DNA from: Evernia prunastri | Taxonomy: Eukaryota > Ascomycota > Lecanoromycetes > Lecanorales > Parmeliaceae | NCBI GenBank assembly: GCA_003184365.1 | Contig: NKYR01000118.1 | Coordinates: forward strand, 1-64,000 | Reading direction: 5' to 3' | DNA: 64,000 nt | Part shown: positions 45,300 through 57,335 of the stretch, piece after piece | Layout: each line of letters begins with the position of its first letter | How positions within the stretch are numbered: the first letter of the stretch is position 1 | Translations under genes and position numbers: made by a program | The notes under the pieces: model-generated | What the model was told of the DNA's origin: nothing | Database searches by the model: none | The model's input: only the letters and a program-made list of their open reading frames with translations

Positions 45300-46949
45300 G
45301 GTTGCTTGTTTGTGAGATAAGAAGTTAGGCAGTTTATGAGGTGAAAGTTGGCAAGGAGGACGAAGATAGGATGGGAGATGGGTTTAGGAGCAGCTGAGAC
45401 TTCAGATACCGCTGCAACGAGAAGAATGCCGGAAGCTTTGAGTGGTTTTGAAGAGAGAGGGCAGCCCACAGTATTTTATGAGCAGTCGGTCATAGGTCGA
45501 CATTGTGCCTCGAAGGGCCATTAGTACAAGCTTGACATGACCCCTCGTATCGTTCATCGAGCATTGTCGGTCGGTTCGTACAAATAACGCGTACGCTAAC
45601 ATGGGGGCCCGTATTCCTTTAAATTAACAAGGTTTCTTCGAGGTAGTCAGCATTCAACATCTCGACGTGTTTCGTAATACGGTATGAGATGAGTTATATA
45701 ACGTGCCCGTCGGACCTTTACTTTTTGATAGAGGTATGTGGTTGCAATGGGTTCGACTCCTCATGGCGCTGGCGCTGGATAACAGTGTGGCTGTTTCGTA
45801 CTTGCTTTCTGGCAGCCTCGGCAACGTCTTTAGTAAAGTTCTTGGGCCTGGGTATAACCGTTGACTCGAACTCTGTGCGATGCATTAATATACGTGAAAC
45901 GAAATGTTCATTTGGTTGGTTTGCCGGATACTCGTTGGTTGATTTCGTGTTGTCGTTGGAAGTATTTGTTAATTGGTGGCGCTGGTAGAAATGGCACCAG
46001 AAGACAACAAAATGATACGCGAACAACGGGGAACTTGTCTTATAAAGGAGCCTTGTCACATGCTGTATTAATATCCCCTAGGACTCATTCAAGTGGGCCA
46101 CCGAGAAAGGTTCAGCAAAAAGCCTTGAGCAAATTGTGTAGACATTGGTGGGAGCCGACCACGTGAGTCGTCTAAATGGGCTACCTCCCCAAGCCTACGA
46201 AGACCTGGCGACAGTGTTGTACGCGACCTCCAACAACCGGAACGGCACTGGCTATGAAAGCCAGCAAGACTTGGATTCAAAAGAGGAGTCGCCATTTTCG
46301 CACACCACCTCTTTCACGGCGAACAACCATCCATCAACTATTCAACCATATTCTGCGAGTCCGCTGGGATGTACGCGGATACCCTCCCATGATCACTCAC
46401 GCTTGCTGGGTCCATGTCGATTAGCCCAGTCTGGGTTGCACGCCTGCCAAAGCTCTGCTTCCTAAGCGAAGAAAGTTGACCACTCGTCAACCATGGACAC
46501 CAACAATGACTGCATGTCATCTGCTTCGGTGTTCATTTTGGCGTACAGAAGCACCCTTTTGGAATTTACACCCGCATGAAGATGAACGCCAAGGAAATGG
46601 TGGCCAGCTAAAAACGGATCATTGTTGAACTATTTCTGCTTAGAGGGTTTTTAAAATAGTGGAAACGGTCAAGATTGTTATTGGTACTATGACCCAGATG
46701 GTATCTATGAAGACTAACGAATATGACTTCTTATTGTTGCCCATACACTTCAGCAAAGGTACGAATTAATCACAATAACGCCCTGCACGCGTAACTTGCC
46801 AACTTTCAAAAACGCGATTGACCGCAAACTCCCCTAAAAAACGCCTTGAGATCATTTCATTCACAATCTCTCCTGAAGTCTCTTTGCGAGTGAACTAACG
46901 GATCGGTTCTCATCTCCTAGGCTTTCGTCGCAGCTGGAGCAGCGGAGCT
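45300..46949. other. Intergenic, 1.65 kb
   Basis: It contains the promoter of the 198-aa secreted protein and the 3' flank of the next secreted protein. Open frames up to 113 codons (45718-46059) have no recognisable domain. Confidence 0.4.
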
Positions 46950-47928
46950 TCAAACAGCGCTCACTTTGCCGGAGTCCTGAGGGTTCAGGGAGTATCCGTA
47001 GCTTTGAGTCACGTTATACACCTGGCTACCGCGCATCTGTCCGTAGTTGGTGTCGTACGGCTTGCCCAATGGCTGCGTGTACTCCGCACAGTGCGTGCCG
47101 TCAACGACACCACCGAGTACGCCAACCCAGGCATTGAAGAAGTTGCACGGCATGTACGTCCCGTCGGCCTTGGCCGTAGAGCGGTCGTAGACCGTCGTGG
47201 CGGCACATTCTGAAGCGCAGAAGGTCGTGTTCAGTGCGCTGCCGGCTTGGAACCGCGCGCCGATGTAGGTGGATCCGTCGGGGGCGACGATGGCGCCGGC
47301 GAAGGGTGTCGGACCGTCGAATCCGGGCTGTGCGGGTGGGAGTTTGTTGTAGCCGTTCGAGCCGGCGATCACGACGTGGAATGAGGCGCGGTATTGACCC
47401 GAGTTGGTCGCCGTGGCGGATGTGAGGGCGGTGCCCCAGAGACTGTATTTGACGTTTGTGAAGCTGGGGGGGTTCGGGCAGAGTGATGCGTCGGGGAGGA
47501 CGGTCGGATCTCTTTCGAAGTAGAGGTTGAATGCGGTGCATCCGGTCACTGCGTCGCATTTCGCTTTGCAGGCGGATGGGTCGTAGCTTTGGAGGTCGTA
47601 GTAGGTGAGGTAGTTGCTGGTGGTTGTTGCGGCTTGGAGGTTCACGAAGGATTGCGCGTAGCCGGGTGGCGTGGCTGCGGTGGAAGCGGCATTCTAGATG
47701 GGTGTCAGTCAGGTGCAAAAGTGTGAGGCTTGATAATGGACGTACGGAGTAGACGTTGTTGGCAGGGAAAGCGTCGGCTGCGTCAGGGGTTGTTGTCTTG
47801 GGACTATAGCCGTCTGGCTGTTTTGGCTGCGATGCACAGGATGCGGGACTGGATGTTGCACTCGATGTTGCAGCAGGTGCGGCGTCGGCGAGGCCAGCAA
47901 GGGAGGATAGAATGATAGCAGAACGCAT
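46950..47928 (-). CDS. Secreted fungal protein with a PAN-like Cys module
   Basis: Exons 47928-47746 and 47693-46950 with a 52-nt intron give 308 aa. The first 20 residues (MRSAIILSSLAGLADAAPA) are a signal peptide, followed by an Ala/Ser/Thr-rich stretch. The body includes YDPSACKAKCDAVTGCTAFNLYFERDP, a PAN/apple-like Cys triad, then SLWGTALTSATATNSGQY, FHVVIAGSNGYNK and a second Cys segment FCASECAATTVYDR. The family is frequent among secreted proteins of Pezizomycotina and is presumed wall or matrix associated. The splice joins AFPANNVYS to NAASTAATPPGYAQSF. It lies in a run of three minus-strand secreted genes between 34 and 48 kb. Confidence 0.75.
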
Positions 47929-48400
47929 GTTGGATGATTGAAAGGTAGTAAGAATATTCTGATTGGAGATTGTAGTGTTGGAGATGGATGCTGAAGACGG
48001 TTGCGGTCTTTCAAAGCTAGACTTGTTGGATGCTCTGTTGAAGTCCTGGTGAGTCGTGATGATGAGAGAATACTGAGGACTTCGATGCCCTTCTTATAGC
48101 CAAAGAAGAATTCATACTGATTCCTCAAGTAGAAGGCTGGCGTGGTCTAGATCAGGACGGAGAACTTTGAGGTCGGAGCGGCCTCAGCAGAAACTATTGC
48201 ATGCGAATATGTGCGACGCGAGACTTGCCATGGCGTTGGAAAATGAAATAAGCACGTGGGGCCTTGTTACCGTTTGACTCTCCATCGATCGAGTCCACGC
48301 GAGAGCCATATGTTGTATCTGCCTCATTTCCTTGAACCCCGAGCTTTGTGTAGTCCTCAGCGCTCCCTGCGATCTCCTATTCATGTCTAACCCGCGTCAG
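47929..48400. other. Intergenic, 470 bp, with an unfound first exon
   Basis: Promoter of the PAN-like gene. The first exon of the plus-strand orphan at 48401 should also lie in its right half: a GTCTAAC branch and GCGTCAG acceptor are present at 48,384-48,400, but I could not choose a start codon and donor of the right phase. Confidence 0.4.
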
Positions 48401-48831
48401 GCAAATACTACGATGTGCAAAACACGCCCGAAGAACTCGGACGGATACTCGACGTTCTTCAAGACCCTCAGGCTCTTGACACATTGCTAGTTTGTTCCAT
48501 CATGGCTGGTGAGGGCCTTGGTGACTGGGGCCCATTCGACAAGAGAAACCTTTCGAAGATCGTCGAGGCTCAGGGCAATGGCAAACACAGCTCTTTGAAG
48601 TGCCAGGATACTGACACGATCCGCCATCTCATAGATTCGACGGACAACGGCGTCGTGGATTTCTTCGGTGCGGTGTCCCGGCGTAAGAAGTGGTACCAGG
48701 TGAAGGTTGCATACGCCGAACGTGTCTTTAAAAGGGATGAGACGGACCCGGAGGAGAACAGAGCATGGGCTATCGGCACCGAAGCGAGCAATACCCTCGA
48801 GAAATTGTACGAAAGCGGGGTGATACAGTAG
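48401..48831 (+). CDS. Conserved fungal protein, terminal exon (5' exon not placed)
   Basis: From the acceptor at 48400 the frame reads GKYYDVQNTPEELGRILDVLQDPQALDTLL, then WGPFDKRNLSKIVEA, a DNGVVDFFGAVSRRKKWYQV segment, AYAERVFKRDETDPEENRAW and EASNTLEKLYESGVIQ before TAG. This block order is one I have seen in small cytosolic proteins of ascomycetes with no assigned role. The exon begins in phase 1, so a short upstream exon with the start codon must exist, or the gene is truncated. 142 codons are visible. Confidence 0.55.
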
Positions 48832-49620
48832 TCTGTCGAGAGTTGAAGATGTTGGGCTGCTTGTCGTGGGTAGCTTGGAAAGCGTGCTTGTGTACCTGAC
48901 TTTGTATTGTAAGAAAATGTAGCAAGAATCATGCACAGAGAGCGAAATATCCAAAGAAGTTCGATCGCGTTAGGAAAATCATGTCGCAAAACCTTCTCTT
49001 GAGCAGAAGAATTACTGATGTCAACAGGAAGAGCCGGCTTCTTTCGGTCGGAATCCTTTGAAATGTGTATTCAGAAGGGGGAGAGCCTCCACTGGGTCTC
49101 ATTGAGGAGTTGCGCTGCCCAATAGGATCAACAGCTGCCAAAGACCCATCATCGAAGGGGTATTGACGTTCACAGGTATCTGTTTCGGTCGCAGTCCTGA
49201 AAAATACCCGCACGGAAAGACAGAGAGGTTGGTGAGGATGCAAAAAAGATGAGTTACTACCGAATGTCCCAGATACTCTTGCAGTATACGTGGGACCCAC
49301 CTCGAACTGACCCAATGCAAAAGAAAGCCGGTAAAGCCTGCTTGGGCACCAATTGGTGGATTCCGACTGCGGAGGTGGGCCGATTCTGTTGAGGTTGGGC
49401 AACTAGAGGAACGATTCTTGAGGAAGATTCTTTGACATATGTCGGCCTTCTTTAGTGTACCAATTTGATTTAGCCAATCTTACCCTCAGCGTGTCTTGAC
49501 ATAAGCATCCGCACATTTCGCTATTATTGAGATCAGATAACAGAGCCCATATACGTGGACAAAGAATCCCAACCTGCAGACACCTTCAAGACATCTATAT
49601 AATTCGTGTAATTCACTCAA
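48832..49620. other. Convergent 3' region, 790 bp
   Basis: It lies between the orphan terminal exon and the DUF7708 gene. Frames on the minus strand up to 157 codons mostly overlap the orphan's antisense and have no domain. Confidence 0.4.
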
Positions 49621-51958
49621 CTATCCTAGTCTAGAATCTGTCACGGCCAAGTTCGAACTAACGCTAGCATTCCATTTCATGCCGGTGAATCCACCCTGCG
49701 CTGGCACCTTGGCCGGCATCCAAACCACATCCTCCTCTTGGTCAAGTATATCTTTATAAAGCGAGCGGCTGTACCATGGACTCATGAAAAGCAGCTTGAA
49801 GGCACATCCGTTTTCCTTCGTTCGCTCCACAACATCCGCAAGCGTTTGCACCACGATTCGAGCTTCTTCGCACACTCTGGGGTTGTCTTCGTAGCAATTG
49901 ATAGCGTCAATCACGCAGAACACTACGATATATCGCGGAAGCTGTGTGACGAGGAGATCAAAGACGTCACATAGATCGTTGACATCGTCGTAGCTGAGAT
50001 CCTGCATGCGTTGGATTGTGCGAAGATCGAAGTCGCGGTATGCGAGCAGGAGCTGTGCGAGTAGGCTCCTCATCATTCCGTCCGGTCCGGAGTCTGGGTC
50101 GTCCTTCTGGAGGTGTTCGCCGCAGAAAAACGCAAGGGGGAGTGTCAATTGATGTTCGGGCTGGGCGTTGCTGGACGAGGTCGTGATCGAGTCGACCAGC
50201 TTTGCACAGATGCAGGACGCAGGTTGTTGTTTTGTAGATCCCTTGTAGTTGGCATTGATGAACAATGCTGAGGAATCAGTGGTGGTGATCCATTTTTGTA
50301 ACTTGTGAGAGCGCATGATTGCCACTACCCGGTCCTGATCTTGCCTTGATGACGTCCAAATAGTTTGCAGTTTGGCCTCTACATCCTGCTCAAGTACGGA
50401 ATCTTCGTACTCAAGCCCGGTTAGAAGCTGCTGTCGAAATCGTCGACGCTCTGTAGGACGAGTCAATCCGGATACCCGCAACCTTTTAGTGGAGCATACC
50501 TCGGAGCAGTTGTGTTTCCGACGCTACTTTGCGGACGGGAAGCATTGGCCCCCTCACTAAGAGGATCAGTATGGTAAAAGAATGGGAGGTCCAGAGCTGG
50601 GACTGACCATCTTGTGTCTTGAAATCTATTCGATCGTTACTCGAAAGGAATTTCTCAAGCGTCTCTTTCACGATGACATCTTTCAACTCCTTGATCATGC
50701 CTTCTGACATCTTGTCAAATCTACTCGCCATCAATCCCATCATTTGCTGAATGTTCCCGGCCTCGGTCACGACAATATTTCCTAGCAGGTTGTTCTGCCG
50801 GAACGATTCAACCTTCAAACGATCCAGTTGTCCCACAATCTCGTGATGATTCTCTTGCGACTCTTTCTGGTGGGATCTGACTCTCTGGCTCGTGTGAACT
50901 ATGGTCTCATACGAGCATAATCTTGCACAGTTTTCGAAACGCTGAGAGTGGGTTCTGACGGCTTGTATCAAATCGCTCAACTGCTGTCCGTACGAGCTCT
51001 GCTTGAGGAGACTCTTGGCGAACTTCTCTGAGCAAAGAGTTAGCCTGCGCCTCTTCCTCCTCTATATGCATGAATGTCTTACTCATAGCTTTCTCCCTGT
51101 ACCATTCAACGATGTTGCGTAACGCAGCTATTGTCGCGGTATAGAGAGCGGCACTACATTGGTGAAGCTCTTTGGACTTCTTGAACGCACCCAGCGCTCT
51201 GTGTGTACTTGCGAGTAGTATTGGGATCTCCGCTAAAGCGTCGCACACTTCATCGCGAAGGTCGTGCAAGCGCGCCGCAGCCTGTTGATAGTCAGCACAG
51301 ATACGACGTATGGAGTGTTCTGCTAGCACGAACGCTAAATATAAGTTTCAAGCCGCCACACAGTATGGAGAGATACTGTGATTGCGTTGGTAAAAGGCCT
51401 ACCCAGGCGTCAAACACCTGATTGTTAGCCCCAAAGCTACGAAGGCCTTTGCGGATCTTTCCCCAAAAGCCGGAGACATCATTGTAGCGCTCGGATGCAG
51501 CATTGACCTCTGCTAGTACCTCCTCCCATGTATGTGTCGCGTCGCTTACAATGTTTGTCTTGTACTTTGAGTCCTGGGTTGCTGCCTCGTATGTTTCCAT
51601 GGCCGCTTTGAAGAGTCGCTTTTCACTTGCAGCATCTTTGTATAGTTCTTCACTTGGCTGGGTCAACCATGAAATCATCTCTGCATCGGGAAGCTGCATA
51701 CAGTGGGAGACCATCATCACTATCCTCTCCCTCGGTAAGGTCGACCCGTGATCTCTGTTCCTGCTCCGCCAATACAGGCAATGGTGTCTCTTTAGAACCT
51801 ATCTGCGGCGATGTGGCAGCGGCTTCTTCGTGATCTCTCAAAGCCTTAAAGGCCGGGTGGATATCTCGAGGCAGTCGCTTCTGTATATATGTATGAACAA
51901 TGCTATATAGCCGAGGTCGAGTAGCGGCAGTGGCTTTGGAAAAAGTATGATTCTCCAT
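49621..51958 (-). CDS. DUF7708-type protein with a degenerate STAND-like NTPase half
   Basis: A six-exon model gives 692 aa: 51958-51746, 51693-51334, 51281-51083, 51027-50608, 50556-50500 and 50450-49621. Core motifs: FWGKIRKGLRSFGANNQVFDAW, YLSILCGGLKLIF joined to AAARLHDLRDEVCDALAEIP, KKSKELHQCSAALYTATIAAL and YGQQLSDLIQAV, the pattern of the fungal domain listed as DUF7708. The second half has KLQKWITTTDSSALFINANY where NACHT proteins have their P-loop, but no GxxGxGK is present, then DGMMRSLLAQLL and YIVVFCVIDAINCYED, a Walker-B-like strand. It therefore looks like a STAND protein that cannot bind ATP normally. The first intron (51694-51745) has a weak GTCGAC donor and is the least certain join. 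It diverges from the AAA gene. Confidence 0.65.
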
Positions 51959-52885
51959 TGCAGTTGCAGTGTACAGCACCTTACGTCAAAAGGCTAAGTC
52001 TGTTCTTCTATTGAGGCTCCTAGGAAAGCTGAATCAATTTGAAGATGGGAGTAACTTCCTGTGCTTTGATTGTTGGCCTCATATCTCAATCACGGATATG
52101 GACGGAGCCTTGAAACCTTTTCCTTTCGATATACTCATATCACTCATATCAAGTACATGCCTATTTATGATGTGAAGAAGAATGAATGAATGGGAACCTC
52201 CGGCTTTGGCTCATTCGCATGCATACACAACACGACATAGCCTTCCCAGCCTCTCAGCGTCTCAGCGTCTCAGCGTCTCAGCCAATTTGCGCTGAGGGAG
52301 CGATTAACCGGATACAGTTAGTATATTTTTCATTTTTCTTCAATGCACTCATCTGCATACGACGCATTATCGTGTCACTTTGATTCTCTATGCGTCGTAC
52401 TCTATTCTTACGATAATTTTTGTAGAATCCATTCTGCCCTCGTAAATTCGAGTCTTTGTTTCTCTTATCTGAGCCCTCTGAGCTACACGCCATCCATCAG
52501 AATTTCGGACTTTTCCCAGCGCCGCTTGTGTTGGAGCAAAGAAACGCGTTCGCCCTTCGAGATGTTTTAATCCCGCAGCTGTGGAAGGCTTATACTAAGT
52601 AAGTAGTAGTAGTACTTTAGCTTCCGCCAATTATACAGATTTCCGGCTGACTGTCTCCCTATCATTTTCCATGTCCCTCCCGGCAGCCGACTGCAATGCC
52701 GCGGTAATCTTTTAGCGTCGTCAGCCTACATGGCTCCCTAATCTTTGACATTGACAGCTTCCTCTTTCTCTTTCACACTACCATGCGAGGGTAAGATAAA
52801 TTTACTTGCGCAATATTTGGCTTGTCGCTACAGTAGACCTGAGCAATTTGACTATTCGAGAGATCTACGGCTCCGACCTCCAAGT
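51959..52885. other. Intergenic, 930 bp, divergent promoters
   Basis: Shared upstream region of the DUF7708 gene (minus) and the AAA ATPase gene (plus). It contains the CTCAGCGT tandem repeat. An ATG at 52783 with a perfect GTAAGA donor eight bases later could be a tiny first exon of the AAA gene. Confidence 0.45.
52253..52282 (+). repeat. CTCAGCGT tandem repeat, about 3.5 copies
   Basis: Three perfect copies of CTCAGCGT and a final CTCAGC, between the divergent DUF7708 and AAA genes. It is short and may be a promoter minisatellite. Confidence 0.85.
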
Positions 52886-55800
52886 ATGTCCATTCCCCCT
52901 GGTACCGAATTGAGGAAGGGCCAAGATGTTCCGATCCCAGCGTCGAATCGGAAAAACAGTATCGAAAGCTCGAGTATGGGTGACCCTCCCGTGGAGATAA
53001 GATCAAACTATGATGAATATACGACAATCCTTAAAAAGCACCTGGAGGTCGTAGAGAGCGAATTGAGCAGACTCAAGTGCAAACAGACGTAAAGTCATGC
53101 ACCAGCTTTTTTTGAGAACCGTGGTACTGACACATTTATCGTTCCAGCACCAAATCAGGCGGGACTAATGGAGATCGCATTGATTGGGAATATAAATTGA
53201 GCGAAAAGGACGTGCAAGCACAAGAAGCCAGGATTTACCGAGTGCCTCCATGGGAGTGGCGAGAAGTCAAAAAGCAACGCGTTATCCAACCAAACCTACC
53301 AGCTCTTATTGTGTCATCAAAGGGGCACGGTAGAGTAGGTCGGCGGTCAACTGCACGAAAGAGCACGAGACACAATGATACGCCTGGCAGTGGCAATTCG
53401 AACCAAGCAGAGGACTCCAACCTTAACATTGCATATCGTCTTGCCATAAACTCGAGAGTCCTTCTGAATTTGCTTGGTGACTGCATGGATATGGATTTCC
53501 CGGAAGATCAAAACGTCTGGCTGCGCCCGTTCAAGTACCTCGTTGCTTATGAGACGGAGATAAGACAGGCCCTGCAGGATGCCGAAGTGACCTACGACCA
53601 GTTAGGAGCAAGGTCAGCAACGTTCGACCAGACAGGAATCTCCTCAACTCGTGGCGAAGTGGGTAATCGAGGTCCAAAGCCCATGCCAGAAGAAGGAGAA
53701 GGAATTACAGGTGATAGGATAGTTCCGCCACACATTAGTAGTCTAGACGCAGTCCGCGCGAAAGCAGAAAGGAACGAGCTTCGTTGCCTCGTGGAGTTTA
53801 TGGATACGGATATGCAAGATATCTTCGATGTGAAGCGTCAGGTTGCCGACCGGACTCTCAAAGAGGTCGCTTGTGAGCATCTGTGGCTGCTTTACAAGCC
53901 GGGTGACTTGGTCTATACCATGAAATCTTCTGCAGACCTCAGTACATACCAAGCGTATCGGGTCCTCCATGTCACTGGCGGACGAAACATCCTCGATACC
54001 GTGAACGCGTCGGGGTTTAATGGGATTCGCGATCGTAGTTGGGAAGAGGAATCAGATACCGAGGAAAGGGCCTGTGACGCAATCCGCGGCTCTCCCTCAA
54101 ATGTGACACCCTTCATCGTTGACTGTTTTCACATTGAATATGATGGAAACAGACTAGGACCAAAAACCAGGAGATTTGTCATTCCACCATACACCGGCAA
54201 AAGGAGAGTGGACGCGCTCGAAATATGTCCGTCTTTTTGTCATCCGCAACACGGAGAAACCCACGTAGCGATGATCGAAAGAGGCCGACGTTTTACGCGG
54301 CTTGCAAATGGCACTCACAAAAGATACTCTGGTACGACGCTGAGAGAGAGCAGAGAGCTCTGGGAGACTTACTGGAATTACATCATACATGAAGAAGAGG
54401 TATTTGACCCACCCATTTCTACCTTTTTCTTTCTATTGTTCACTAATTGCTACCTGTATTATACGAATAGGTTCACAGTGAGGTCATGTTAGATCAAGCT
54501 GCTGCCGCGACCCATTATCGAAAGACGTACGATAGGTGGAGGTTAAAAACCGGGGGAAGAATTATCGGCGTACCAACTGCAGCTGATCGTAGAGAGGTAT
54601 TTGATCCTCTTCCTGTCGAGCGCGGAAAAGATCTATTTTCAGACGTTTTCGATGACTCTATCATCGATCTAGACCGTCGAAATGATTTTGTCAATTCCAC
54701 TACGCTACTCAGGTACCGAACCATTCTCGAACCCTCTCTATCTGACGAGTATGTTCTATTGCTTCCTTTTCGGATTTATGGCTATGCCATGCTCAATCGA
54801 AAATGGTTTCCCCTCAACATCGGCCTAGTCAATGATATAACCCCGGATCAAGTGCGAATGACTGCAGCTGGATACGAGGATCTGGTACTGCCGGACGGCC
54901 ACAAAAGGCTCCTCCAAGCCGTTGTCAAGAATAAGGTCAGAGACCCAAAGCAGACATCTGGTCGGCAAGAGGAGGATCCCGACGAGTTCCAAATGGATGT
55001 CGTTAAAGGAAAGGGCAAAGGTCTTATCATACTTCTTCATGGTGCTCCCGGAGTGGGAAAGACATCCACGGCCGAGTGCGTGGCAGCTCAGCTCAAGAGA
55101 CCACTACTACCCATTACGTGTGGTGATGTCAGCACTCAAGTCAAACAAGCCGAGGAGACGCTTCAGGAGTTTTGCGCGCTGGCATACAGGTGGCGATGTG
55201 TTTTACTTCTGGACGAAGCGGATGTTTTTCTGGCCAAACGAGAGAAGGGCGATATCACAAGGAACGGTCTCGTCTCAGGTTGGTCTCAGCGTGTCAACGA
55301 GTTCAGTCTGAAGATCGTGCTAAGCTTTCTGTAGTCTTCCTCCGCGTCCTGGAATATTTCTCCGGTGTTATCATTCTAACCACCAACCGCGTCGGCGAAT
55401 TTGACGAAGCCTTCCGATCCCGCATCCACCTGACCCTCTACTATCCAAAACTCGACCAGAAAAGCACATTACAGATCTGGGATCGCAGTCTCTTACGCCT
55501 TCGCAACTCCGGCCTCCAACTTGACTTCTCAGAGGACGAGATCCGCAGGTTCGCCCAAGACCACTGGCTCGACAATGAAAACAAACCCTCCCGCCACTGG
55601 AATGGCCGGCAGATCAAGAACGCCTTCCAAACGGCCTTGGCGCTCGCGAATTGGGAATTCTACGAGATGAAGCATGGCCAGAGCCTTGCGAGGCCGCGGC
55701 TCAAGGCCAATCATTTCGACCGTGTGGCTAAGACGAGCGCGCATTTTGATGACTACATCAGCGAAGTCTACAACATCTCCGACGACACGTTCAGCGTTCT

Positions 55801-56089
55801 GGCGGCCCGGGATGAGATCAGGAAGGACACCCACCCGGCGATGCCTCTCGCGCGACCTCAGACCCAGGACTTCGTCCCTCGTTCCAAGAGGACGGCTGCC
55901 GCCCGGCGTGGTGCTGGCGTTCGAGACGCGCGGGCTGACGAAGCTAGGAGCTTCGACAGGGACGGTGATAAGACGGTCAGGCAGCTGGAGTTGGAGCTAG
56001 AGCTCATGAAGATGAAGCAAGCAAGCGGTAATGAGAAGACGCAGGGGCAGGCGCAGGCTGGGGACGATGAAGATGAGGAGGAGTGGTAG
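52886..56089 (+). CDS. AAA ATPase with N-terminal DUF7025-type region
   Basis: Four exons, 52886-53088, 53148-54399, 54471-55278 and 55335-56089, give 1005 aa. The N-terminal two thirds follow the fungal DUF7025 pattern (CEHLWLLYKPGDLVYT, YRVLHVTGG, FIVDCFHIEYDGNRLGP, FVIPPYTGKRRVDALEICP, DLVLPDGHKRLLQAVV). The ATPase has Walker A GAPGVGKTS (about 676-684), Walker B VLLLDEADVFLA (about 729-740), sensor 1 IILTTNR and an arginine finger region DEAFRSRIH. The third intron (55279-55334) restores SVFLRVLEYFSGVI. The tail is acidic after a coiled segment (LELELELMKMKQ). Yeast Bcs1 is a distant relative in the ATPase core, but the biological role of this fungal branch is unknown. An earlier start at ATG 52783 through an 8-nt exon is possible. 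Confidence 0.85.
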
Positions 56090-57335
56090 GTTCCTTGGTC
56101 TCTCCTGTGCAGCATGGGGTTGGATTATGCCAACCTAGTGTGATCCCGATGCGGACATTTGTGATAAATAGATTGCGTGAGTCAAGCCGCGTTCTTTATG
56201 GTAAGAGGGTGCATCACAAGGGCAAACTGCAAGTCTATACCCTAAATAATGAGATTGACGATAATCTATACGTCATCTTACATGTTCATACACCTCAAAC
56301 ATATGATCCGCTAAGTAGTCATCACTCTATGAAAAGGACCTTCCAGGTGTGGGGTTATAAGAAAATGCCCATCGCAGATTGAACAACGGAACTGTGTGCA
56401 AAACAAACGTTATATACGACTAACCGTCAACGACCTTCAACGCGTGAGACCCATAGTGATCAGACGAGGTCTAGTATGGGCCACGCCTCTTGATGTAGGC
56501 TTCGCCTTTGCCAGTTTTGCCAGTCAGTACCTTGTGTGTGCGCCGAAAGGAATGCTGGGTAGGGAGGCGATGGAGCGAGAAAGGGGGGCAAGGACGTGTC
56601 TGCGCTCCATCTCAGACGGACGCACCTGGAGACCTCTGTGCTGGTGCAGGATAGGTGCTCGGTATGTCACTGCGGTAGGACACTTTTGAGATGCGCTGTT
56701 GGATACATGTATGCGGCAATCACACCGTACATCGAAACCACGGCGAGCCATATGATGTTGGTCCGCGCGAAATCAGTCTCTGACCTTGAATACCAGCCAG
56801 CTCCTACCAAACTCGCTCGGCATGATCCTCTTCGTATTCCTGTCTGGTCGGGCTGGTTCCTACGAAAGTGTACCACCAGTCTTTTTCGGGAGACTCGAGC
56901 TCTTTCATAGGAGCCCGCTCGGCGCTTTGGACAGGGACCCGTGACTGCAGGCCTGCTTCGAATCATTGGTGGGATTTGGATTTGGAGGAAGGTCCGAGGA
57001 TTCTATGCGTGTTTGAGATGCGCTTTGGAAATGGAAATGGGTCCAGTGGTTGTTGGGTAGGGGGGAGTTTGTGGCAGGGGACTGGTCAGTGATAGAGTTG
57101 TCTTTTACGATTTTGAGGAGGCGGTGAAGGGTATGGTGGCAATAGGAATGACACATGGTATTAGTCTGTACGTCGGCGTACCCGCAAGGGCTCGCAGGAG
57201 AAAGCTTCATGTCTCTTTTCACTTGGATAGAATGGATTGTAGAGGATGAGCCTTGGCTTCTCGCCGAAGAAAAAAGTCGAGGTTTCAGCTTTGCGGTCTG
57301 TGGATCTACATAAGCAAAAATGGGGCAACGCGTGC
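56090..57335. other. Convergent 3' region, 1.25 kb
   Basis: It lies between the AAA gene and the dioxygenase gene. Frames of 75-105 codons on both strands are not convincing. No repeat is seen. Confidence 0.4.

Noticed and set aside
47101..47928. 275-codon minus-strand frame continuing from the PAN-like signal peptide
   Set aside because: It reads into the intron and then the wrong frame; splicing at 47746/47693 gives the family-like protein.
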